Positions 5,913-12,582 of a stretch of DNA of 18,336 nt are shown piece after piece (within the stretch, counting starts at the first letter, position 1; each line of letters starts with the position of its first letter). The DNA is from JAADHY01 sp964428935. Its GTDB lineage: Bacteria > Planctomycetota > Planctomycetia > Planctomycetales > Planctomycetaceae. A model generated the notes under the pieces. The model made no database searches, was not told the origin of the DNA, and saw only the letters and a program-made list of their open reading frames with translations. Made by a program: the position numbers and the translations under genes. The stretch is taken from contig CAYSAG010000079.1 in assembly GCA_964428935.1 (NCBI GenBank), forward strand, positions 1 to 18,336, read 5' to 3'.

Positions 5913-8291
5913 ATGACCCGAACTTCACGCTCAAAACGGGACGGCTCCAAGCCCCCTCGTCCTCACAAGAAGCGAAAAAAGGCGTTCGTGAGCCGGCTGC
6001 GCCGACCGCTCAGCCGACGGGCTCGCCGACTGCTCCTGCTGGCCCTTCTGCCGGCCGCCGTCCTGCTGTGGCTTTTCTTGGACTGGTGGATTGCTCTGCC
6101 GCCGGGACTGCAGGCGACGTACGTCGGCCGGCAGGAATGCGTGGACTGTCACCAGCAAGAAGACCAGCTTTGGAAAGGATCGTTCCACGACCTGGCCATG
6201 GCCCTGGCCACGCCCGAAACCGTGCTGGGCGACTTCAACAACGCGACCTTGGAGCACTACGGCATTGTGTCGCGCATGTTTCGACGCGGCGACCAGTTCT
6301 TCGTCGAGACCGTGGGGCCGGACGGCCAGCGGGGTGAATTTCGAGTCAAGTACGTCATTGGGTGGGCTCCGCTGCAGCAGTACATGGCCGAGCTGCCCGG
6401 CGGACGGGTCCAGGTCCTGCCGGTCAGTTGGGACACGGAGAAAAAAGAGTGGTTCTGCGCCGTGCCGGACAAGCCGTACGGGGTCGACGACCCTCTGTTC
6501 TGGACCGGCTCGGCACAAAACTGGAACCACATGTGTGCCGACTGTCACGTCACCAACTTCGCAAAGAACTACGACGTCAAAACCAACACCCACCACTACT
6601 CGTTTTCGGAAATCGACGTCAGTTGCGAAGCGTGCCACGGTCCGGGCAGCATTCACGTTCGCCTGGCCCGGTCCCGCTCGATTTTCTGGGACCGCCGGTA
6701 CGGCTACGGCCTGCCGAAGCTCAACACGGAACAAAACCCCCAAGGCGAATTGGAAGCGTGCGCTCCGTGCCACTCCCACCGACAACGAATCTACCCCGGC
6801 TTCCAAGCCGGACGACGGTACTTGGACCATTTCTCGCTGTCGTTGCTCGAAGACCACCTCTACTTCCCCGACGGCCAGATTCTGGAAGAGGTCTACGTCT
6901 ACGGCTCTTTTCTGCAGAGCAAAATGTACCGCAAGGGAGTGCGCTGCTCGAACTGCCACGACCCCCACTCCACCAAGACCAAATTCCCGGACAACCGGCT
7001 GTGCCTTCAGTGTCACATGGCTGCCAAGTACGACACGCCGGCTCACCACCACCACGACCCAGCCAAGGACAAAGACTCGACCCTGTGCAAGAACTGTCAC
7101 ATGCCCATTCGCTACTACATGGTCGTGGACCCGCGACGCGACCACAGCCTGCGCGTGCCGCGTCCGGACTTGACGGTGAAGCTGGGCGTTCCGAACGCCT
7201 GCAACCAGTGCCACACCAAACCCGAAGAGACTCCGCAGTGGGCGGCGGAGAAGGTCGTCGAGTGGTACGGTCCGAAACGGACGCCCCAGGTGCACTACGG
7301 CGAAATCTTGGCGGCCGCGCGCAAGGGCGACGCGAACGTGTTGGACCAACTGGCCCGGCTGACACGCAGCCCGGACGTGGGCCCCATTGTGCGGGCGACG
7401 GCTGTCGAGCTGCTCGGAACACGCTACCCGAACGGACCGCGACACCGCGCAGTGCTGCGAGCGTTACACGACCGCGAGCCGTTGGTGCGAGCGGCTGCGG
7501 TTCGGGTGTTCGAAGCCATTCGGCCGACCACCGAACAAGAAGCCTACTCGCTCAAGAAGCTGCTCGCGCCGGCCCTGACCGACCCGGTTCGGTTGGTGCG
7601 AATCGAGGCCGCTCGAATCCTGGCCGCTTACCCGCGGCGAGCGTTCAGCTCGGAGGAACTGGCGGCGCTGGACCGGGCCATTGGCGAGTACCGCACGGGC
7701 CTGCTGGCCGAGGCGGACCAGGCTGGCAGTCACGTCGCGCTCGGTTTGCTCGACACCGACCTGGGGCAGTACGACGCGGCCATTCGCGAGTACCAAACGG
7801 CCATTCGACTGGACCCCAGCGTGGCCGGTCCCCGCTCCAACCTGGCCCAGTTGCTCGAGTCGCTCGGCCGCGTGGACGAGGCACGCCGCCTGCGGGCCGA
7901 AGAAGCTCGGCTGCTGGAACGCGACGCGCGTCTGCTGCCGAACAACCCGGCCATTCACTACCGGCTGGGACTGCTTCAGTACCTGCTGGGACGGCACGAA
8001 AAGGCGCTGAAGTCGCTGCAGCGGGCGTGCGAGTTGGAGCCGCAAGCGGCCGACTTCCGAATGGCTTTGACGTTGCTGTACGAGAAACTGCAGAGGTGGC
8101 CGCAAGCCCGACAGTCCGCCGACAAGCTGTTGCAGCTTCAGCCGGAAAACGAAGTGTTCCAGGAAATTCGGCGGCGCATTGAGCGGGAGGCGGCGGAGTC
8201 GGCCAGCACGAACCAGACGGCTCCGCCGCAAGAAACGTCCACAACGAGCGGTCCGGGACCGCCGGCTGCCTCGGCCGCTCAAAGTCAGTAG
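5913..8291 (+). CDS. Eight-haem c-type cytochrome with HEAT and TPR repeats
   Basis: A 792-residue protein. After a very basic N-terminus, one hydrophobic segment (LLLLALLPAAVLLWLFL, about residues 46-62) acts as an uncleaved anchor or signal, placing the rest outside the inner membrane, where haem c is attached. Eight CXXCH motifs start near residues 76 (CVDCH), 208 (CADCH), 238 (CEACH), 283 (CAPCH), 345 (CSNCH), 364 (CLQCH), 392 (CKNCH) and 430 (CNQCH). HEAT-like repeats follow at about 476-576 (PIVRATAVELLG, PLVRAAAVRVFE, RLVRIEAARILA). About three TPRs (605-751) and a Ser/Thr/Pro-rich tail end the protein. Cytochrome c-552/c-554-type multihaem domains fused to TPRs recur in planctomycetes; the role is presumably electron transfer with a protein-docking scaffold. 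Start: the ATG at 5913 is preferred, but an in-frame GTG at 5889 is possible; neither has a clear SD. No quinol oxidase or reductase partner is adjacent. Confidence 0.85.
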   Translation: MTRTSRSKRDGSKPPRPHKKRKKAFVSRLRRPLSRRARRLLLLALLPAAVLLWLFLDWWIALPPGLQATYVGRQECVDCHQQEDQLWKGSFHDLAMALATPETVLGDFNNATLEHYGIVSRMFRRGDQFFVETVGPDGQRGEFRVKYVIGWAPLQQYMAELPGGRVQVLPVSWDTEKKEWFCAVPDKPYGVDDPLFWTGSAQNWNHMCADCHVTNFAKNYDVKTNTHHYSFSEIDVSCEACHGPGSIHVRLARSRSIFWDRRYGYGLPKLNTEQNPQGELEACAPCHSHRQRIYPGFQAGRRYLDHFSLSLLEDHLYFPDGQILEEVYVYGSFLQSKMYRKGVRCSNCHDPHSTKTKFPDNRLCLQCHMAAKYDTPAHHHHDPAKDKDSTLCKNCHMPIRYYMVVDPRRDHSLRVPRPDLTVKLGVPNACNQCHTKPEETPQWAAEKVVEWYGPKRTPQVHYGEILAAARKGDANVLDQLARLTRSPDVGPIVRATAVELLGTRYPNGPRHRAVLRALHDREPLVRAAAVRVFEAIRPTTEQEAYSLKKLLAPALTDPVRLVRIEAARILAAYPRRAFSSEELAALDRAIGEYRTGLLAEADQAGSHVALGLLDTDLGQYDAAIREYQTAIRLDPSVAGPRSNLAQLLESLGRVDEARRLRAEEARLLERDARLLPNNPAIHYRLGLLQYLLGRHEKALKSLQRACELEPQAADFRMALTLLYEKLQRWPQARQSADKLLQLQPENEVFQEIRRRIEREAAESASTNQTAPPQETSTTSGPGPPAASAAQSQ

Positions 8292-8556
8292 CCCCGGGGC
8301 GGACCAGCCGGAGCCGACAGCTCTTGCACGTCGAACCGACTGGCGCCGGCGGGGGGCAGACGGCGGAGCTCGGTCCGTCCCGGTCCTGCCGTGGCTGGGC
8401 GCTCGGGTACCGCAGCCGCGGGGCCTTCGCAAACCGTCTTGGCTGCCGGAAAGGCGTCCGTCTACCGCCGGCGTGACAGGAACCGAACTTGTCGGACCGA
8501 CGGCGTCGCTGCAGCGGCAGCAAGCAGCACCCTCAGACACTCGAACGAGGCTGCCC

Positions 8557-9708
8557 ATGAAAATTGTCGTCGACGAAAACATTCCGTTCGCGAAAGAAGC
8601 CTTTGGCCAATTGGGCCGCGTGGTCACTCGGCCGGGACGACAAATTAGCCGCGACGACCTGAGGGACGCCGAGCTGCTGGTGGTCCGCTCGGTGACGCGG
8701 GTCACGGCCGACCTTCTGGACGGCACGCCCGTGCGGTTCGTCGGCACGTGCACCATTGGCACCGACCACGTGGACCAGGCGTACTTGGCGGAGCGGGGCG
8801 TTGCCTTTGCCAGCGCTCCGGGCTCGAACGCCGAGTCGGTGGCTGAGTACGTCGTCTCGGCGCTGTTGACGCTGGCCGAACGACACGGCTTCCAACTGGC
8901 CGGCCGCACGCTGGGGGTGGTCGGCGTGGGCAACGTGGGCAGCCGCGTCGCTCGCAACGCGGCCGCGCTGGGCCTGAAGGTCCTTCTGAACGACCCGCCG
9001 CTTCAGCGAGCGACGGGCGACCCGAAATTCCGACCGCTGGACGAGCTGCTCCAAGCCGACTTCCTCACGCTCCACGTGCCGCTCACCCGGACCGGCCCCG
9101 ACCCCACCTGGCATTTGGTCGACGGCCGCTTGCTGCAGCGACTCCGCCCCGACGCGTTCTTGCTGAACACGTCACGCGGAGCGGTCGTCGACAACGCGGC
9201 GTTGCTGGAGTGCTTGCAGCAGCGACGACTGGCCGGCGCCGTCTTGGACGTGTGGGAAGGCGAGCCGTCGATTGACCACCGGTTGCTCCAGCGCGTCGAC
9301 CTCGGCACGCCTCACATTGCCGGCTACTCGTACGACGGAAAGGTCAAAGCAACGGAAATGATTTACGAGGCTGCGTGCCGGTTCTTGGGCGAGCGGCCGG
9401 AGTGGAACGCGGCGGGCGTGCTGAGCGAGCCGTTGGGGACGTTCGTCGTCCGGACGGCCGGGCGGCCGCGTGAGGCTGTCGTGCGGGAAGCCGTCCGGCT
9501 GGCCTACGACGTTCGCCGCGACGACGCCGACCTGCGCCGCTCGCTCGAACTGCCCGAACCGGACCGGCCCGCCTTCTTCGACCAACTGAGAAAGAACTAC
9601 TGGCACCGCCGCGAGTTTCCCAGTGCGACGGTCCGGCTGGAGCCCTTCGACGCCGAGCTGGCCTGCACGCTGCGCAGCTTGCGGTTTCGAGTGGCACGGG
9701 CCGAGTAG
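8557..9708 (+). CDS. pdxB: 4-phosphoerythronate (erythronate-4-phosphate) dehydrogenase
   Basis: A 383-residue D-2-hydroxyacid dehydrogenase that matches PdxB along its full length. The start MKIVVDENIPFAKEAF parallels E. coli MKILVDENMPYARDLF. The NAD-binding motif GVVGVGNVG is at residues 120-128. Catalytic Arg207 (NTSRGAVVDN), Glu236 (WEGEPS) and His253 (TPHIAGYS) each sit one residue before their E. coli counterparts as I recall them. The C-terminal PdxB domain carries YDVRRDDADLRRS and LRKNYWHRREF. The enzyme oxidises 4-phospho-D-erythronate in the DXP-dependent route to pyridoxal phosphate. The ATG is preceded by GAGG with a 6-nt spacer. The gene lies 265 bp after the cytochrome gene and converges on the regulator at 9804. 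No other pdx gene is in the window. Confidence 0.93.
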   Translation: MKIVVDENIPFAKEAFGQLGRVVTRPGRQISRDDLRDAELLVVRSVTRVTADLLDGTPVRFVGTCTIGTDHVDQAYLAERGVAFASAPGSNAESVAEYVVSALLTLAERHGFQLAGRTLGVVGVGNVGSRVARNAAALGLKVLLNDPPLQRATGDPKFRPLDELLQADFLTLHVPLTRTGPDPTWHLVDGRLLQRLRPDAFLLNTSRGAVVDNAALLECLQQRRLAGAVLDVWEGEPSIDHRLLQRVDLGTPHIAGYSYDGKVKATEMIYEAACRFLGERPEWNAAGVLSEPLGTFVVRTAGRPREAVVREAVRLAYDVRRDDADLRRSLELPEPDRPAFFDQLRKNYWHRREFPSATVRLEPFDAELACTLRSLRFRVARAE

Positions 9709-9803
9709 GACCGAACGGTCCAGCAGCGGGGAGTCAAGCGGCCGAGCGGTCGGTTGGCGTCCGCGTCAGCGGGTTTCCCCGACTTTCACTCGTCGTAACT
9801 CCT

Positions 9804-11213
9804 TCACTTTTTCAGCATGCCGTACTTTTTCATTTTGTTGTAGAGCGTGACGCGGCTAATGCCCAGCTCGCGAGCGGTGTGCGTCCGGCAGTAGTTGTTG
9901 CGAGCCAAAGCCTGCTGAATGATTTCCCGCTCGGTCATGGCAATTTGCTGGGTGAGCTCGCTGGAGCCGGAGGCCGTCCACTCCGGAGCGGGGCTGGACG
10001 CGGGGCCGGGAATTCCCATCGCCACGTGCGGCGGCAGGTGCTCCACCGTCAGCACGCCCCCGCGGCAGAAAATGACGGCCCGTTGGACGACGTTCTCCAG
10101 CTCACGCACGTTGCCCGGCCACGGGTAATTCAACAGAGCTTCGTAGAAGTCCCGGTCCACCCGCTCAATGCGAATGCCGTGCTTCGACGACAACTGACGA
10201 ACCAGCTTGTGGGCCAGCATGACAATGTCGGCCCTGCGCTCCCGCAGCGGCGGAATTTCGAACTTGAGCATGTTCAGCCGGTAGTAGAGGTCGGGCCGAA
10301 ACTTGCCCTGTTCCACCAGCGGCTCCAGTTGCTGGTTGCTGGCGACGACCAAGCGGGCTTCGCACTTGAGAGTTTTGTTCGAACCGACCGGTTCAAACTC
10401 GCCCGTCTCAATGACTCGTAGCAACTTGACCTGCTGTTCGACGCCCAGCACGTCGATTTCGTCCAGCAGAATGGTGCCTCGGCCGGCCGCAATGAACTTG
10501 CCTTCTTTGTCGGCGTGAGCGCTGGTGAAAGCTCCTTTGACGTGCCCAAACAGCTCGCTTTCAATCAGCTCGCCCGGTAGAGCGCCGCAGGCCACCGGCA
10601 AGAACGGTTCGTTGCGTCGAGGCGAGACTTCGTGAATGAGCGACGAGAGGTAGGTCTTGCCCGAGCCGGTTTCGCCGATGAGCAGAATGGTGACGTCGTG
10701 CTGGGCCGCCACCTCCAGCTCTTCCAACATTCGACGCAGACGCGGCACGTTGGTTTCGAACCGGCGTGTAATGCCGTGCAAGACGGTCTGGCCGCCGACG
10801 TCTTCGCGAAGGTCTTCGGGGACGTCCGGCGAATTCGGCTGAGGCACGTCCAGCCTTTGCTCGAACCACTCGCGGATTTTCTCCGCGGCGAGGACGCCGG
10901 AGAGGTGAAGCACGTCGCTGCGAAGGGCCTGCTCCTTGACCGGCTGCGGAGGGCGACGAGCGGTCGCCACGACCAGCGTGCCCTGGTGGTTCAGACGTCG
11001 GAAGTCGAACAGCAGCCGAGCCTCTCGCAGTCCCTCACGCGACGTTTCGAAAAAGTCCACCACCAGACCGTCCAGCGGTCGGTTGCGAATCAGCGTTTCC
11101 GCCGTCTCGAGGTCCGAGCACACTTCGACCTCCGCCAGTCGCTCCAGCGGCGGACAAACACACGCCAGGAACTGAGGACTTCGGCTGAGAACGGCAATGA
11201 CGGGTCGTTTCAT
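9804..11213 (-). CDS. Sigma-54-type (NtrC-like) transcriptional activator with degenerate receiver
   Basis: About 469 residues. Residues 1-120 fold like a response-regulator receiver: Asp53 (GLVVDFFE) sits at the usual phosphoacceptor position, but the acidic pair after strand 1 is replaced by Ser-Arg and the conserved Lys is not visible, so it is probably a pseudo-receiver. The AAA+ domain has Walker A GETGSGKT (180-187), the sigma-54 contact loop as GAFTSA (227-232; consensus GAFTGA), Walker B ILLDEID (Asp251, Glu252) and RPDLYYRLN/PPLRER. A Fis-type HTH ends the protein (TARELGISRVTLYNKMKKYG). It should activate RNA polymerase holding sigma-54 from an enhancer-like site. Start: ATG at 11213; the ATG at 11225 (four residues more) is equally possible, with no clear SD for either. 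No histidine kinase is adjacent and no -24/-12 promoter was recognised, so targets are unknown. Confidence 0.87.
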   Translation of the reverse strand: MKRPVIAVLSRSPQFLACVCPPLERLAEVEVCSDLETAETLIRNRPLDGLVVDFFETSREGLREARLLFDFRRLNHQGTLVVATARRPPQPVKEQALRSDVLHLSGVLAAEKIREWFEQRLDVPQPNSPDVPEDLREDVGGQTVLHGITRRFETNVPRLRRMLEELEVAAQHDVTILLIGETGSGKTYLSSLIHEVSPRRNEPFLPVACGALPGELIESELFGHVKGAFTSAHADKEGKFIAAGRGTILLDEIDVLGVEQQVKLLRVIETGEFEPVGSNKTLKCEARLVVASNQQLEPLVEQGKFRPDLYYRLNMLKFEIPPLRERRADIVMLAHKLVRQLSSKHGIRIERVDRDFYEALLNYPWPGNVRELENVVQRAVIFCRGGVLTVEHLPPHVAMGIPGPASSPAPEWTASGSSELTQQIAMTEREIIQQALARNNYCRTHTARELGISRVTLYNKMKKYGMLKK

Positions 11214-11463
11214 TGTCGGGTCCATTCGAGGTGCCGTTGCGTTGGTTCGGTGCCTGGCGCCGAGAGGGGGTGACGTCCAGGCTGTGAAGCGGTTCGATCG
11301 GGTGCTCAACCACCTGATCAAATCCGGTGCCAACGCGCTAGGCGGCCTTAACGCTTGCAGCGCAACCAGCGCCGTCGCCGCCACTTGCGGTGTTCGGCCC
11401 CTTGAACGGCTCACCGCTGTGGCGGAAGTGGTGTCTCCGGAAGTCAACGCGACGGCCGGCCTT

Positions 11464-11498
11464 CGTTTCCGTTTGGCAACCGTTGCCAAACAGAAACG
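11464..11498. promoter_or_regulatory. 35-bp near-perfect palindrome, likely operator
   Basis: The inner arms GTTTGGCAAC (11471-11480) and GTTGCCAAAC (11482-11491) are perfect reverse complements around one central C. Outer arms CGTTTC (11464-11469) and GAAACG (11493-11498) continue the symmetry after one mismatched pair (C11470/A11492). Sixteen of seventeen pairs match. The right half contains the -35 hexamer of the ispD promoter. The dyad form and placement suggest a dimeric repressor site; the half-site TTGGCAA is not assigned to a specific regulator. Confidence 0.7.
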
Positions 11499-11511
11499 CA
11501 AAGCCTAAAGT
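11483..11511 (+). promoter_or_regulatory. Putative sigma-70 promoter of ispD
   Basis: TTGCCA (11483-11488, 5/6 to TTGACA) is exactly 17 nt from TAAAGT (11506-11511, 4/6 to TATAAT). Transcription would begin near 11518, about 75 nt before the ispD ATG. The -35 box lies inside the palindrome at 11464-11498, so a bound protein would compete with RNA polymerase. Confidence 0.55.
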
Positions 11512-11592
11512 TGGCCCGAGCGTTCGGTGAGAAGGCCTGTGGTGGCTGTGGGACAGATGGGAGAAGCAATTCGTGCACGGAGTGCAAAAGAC

Positions 11593-12336
11593 ATGGCTCG
11601 CTTTGCCGTGATCGTGCCCGCTGCGGGCGCCAGCCGTCGTCTGAAAGGCTCACAACGGCGCAAGAAGCCTTTCTTGGAGCTGAAAGGCCGAGCGATCTGG
11701 ATTCGGTCGGTGGAGCTGTTCGTGGCGCGGGACGACGTCGTCCAGACGCTGGTCGTCATTGCTCCAGACGAAATCGACTGGTTCAAGGAGAAGTACCGAG
11801 CGAACCTGGCGTTCATGGACGTCGAGATTGTGCCGGGCGGGGCCGAGCGGGTGGACTCGGTCCAGAACGCTCTGCAACGCGTCCGGGACGACGTCGATTT
11901 CGTCGCCGTTCACGACGCGGCTCGACCGCTGATCACGAAAGAATGGATCGACCAGGTGTTCCAGGCGGCGGAGCAGCACGGAGCAGTCGTGCCGGCACTG
12001 CCGGTTGCGAACACACTGAAGCGGGTGGACGAACAGGGCTTTGTCCGGGAGACCGTCTCGCGGTCCGAGCTGTGGGAGGCTCAGACGCCGCAGGTCTTTC
12101 GCCGAGACTGGTTGGTCGAGGCGTACCGGCAGCGAGGAGATTTCCTCCCGACCGACGACGCTCAGTTGGTCGAGCGAGCCGGTCACCCGGTGAAGGTGGT
12201 TGAAGGCTGGCCCATGAATTTCAAGATCACGACCAAGGCCGACCTGGACATGGCCCGGGCCGTGGTCGACGCGTTGCCGCAGAAGAAGCTTCCGCCGCTC
12301 CACCCCTTCGCGCACGAGAACCCGGACCTGTTCTGA
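11593..12336 (+). CDS. ispD: 2-C-methyl-D-erythritol 4-phosphate cytidylyltransferase
   Basis: A 247-residue IspD of near-standard length (E. coli 236). The nucleotide-binding start is VPAAGASRRL (residues 8-17) with a Lys pair near 24-25. VHDAARP follows at 106-112, where Asp108 and Arg111 match the Mg/CTP-binding signature. ANTLKRV, LWEAQTPQVF and TDDAQLVE carry the family substrate-binding residues, and NFKITTKADL carries the late Lys. It joins CTP and MEP to give CDP-ME in the non-mevalonate isoprenoid route. The ATG at 11593 is chosen because the domain starts at once and GGAG lies about 10 nt upstream; in-frame GTG 11527 and ATG 11557 would add unlike sequence. It stands alone, divergent from the sigma-54 activator gene and convergent with cusA. 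Its isoleucines are often ATC, unlike the genes at 2.8-11.2 kb. No ispF neighbour is seen. Confidence 0.92.
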   Translation: MARFAVIVPAAGASRRLKGSQRRKKPFLELKGRAIWIRSVELFVARDDVVQTLVVIAPDEIDWFKEKYRANLAFMDVEIVPGGAERVDSVQNALQRVRDDVDFVAVHDAARPLITKEWIDQVFQAAEQHGAVVPALPVANTLKRVDEQGFVRETVSRSELWEAQTPQVFRRDWLVEAYRQRGDFLPTDDAQLVERAGHPVKVVEGWPMNFKITTKADLDMARAVVDALPQKKLPPLHPFAHENPDLF

Positions 12337-12447
12337 AGGCAGTGAGAGAGCCCGGGAGCCCGTGCTTTTCTTGAGCGACTGGCGAGTGTCGAGCAGAGCG
12401 TAGGCCCGTTCGCGCCGGCCGCCCTCCTACTCGCCGCCCGTTTTCAG

Positions 12448-12487
12448 CCGGAACCTTCCGGTGCGGTCGCTGGACCGTTGAGTCCAG
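12448..12487. other. Small inverted repeats between convergent ispD and cusA
   Basis: The 246-bp convergent spacer contains CCGGAA/TTCCGG (12448-12461, 2-nt spacer) and CTGGAC/GTCCAG (12470-12487, 6-nt loop). Neither is followed by a T-run in either direction, so no intrinsic terminator can be called for ispD or cusA. They may be transcript-end structures. Confidence 0.25.
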
Positions 12488-12582
12488 ACCGTGAGTTTGG
12501 CGACGTCAACGTGGCCGTGGCGTCCTGCACAGTCACCCGCTCGACTGCCGCCGCTCACACAGCGTTTTGTGCCGCCGCCGGC

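Noticed and set aside
5931..7445. Long antisense frame opposite the multihaem cytochrome
   Set aside because: Val/Arg/Gly-rich shadow of a gene with eight CXXCH motifs; no motif of its own. The antisense frame at 7464-8957 is rejected for the same reason.
9708..9721. Hairpin GGACC/GGTCC at the pdxB stop codon as terminator
   Set aside because: Only 5 bp, begins within the stop codon, and no T-run follows.
11471..11491. Sigma-54 -24/-12 promoter inside TTTGGCAACCGTTGCC
   Set aside because: GG and GC are only 8 nt apart, whereas -24/-12 elements need 10. No other convincing -24/-12 pair was found in the spacers.
11527..11592. Upstream GTG or ATG starts for ispD
   Set aside because: They add residues unlike any IspD N-terminus and would leave almost no leader after the predicted promoter; the ATG at 11593 begins directly at the conserved domain.
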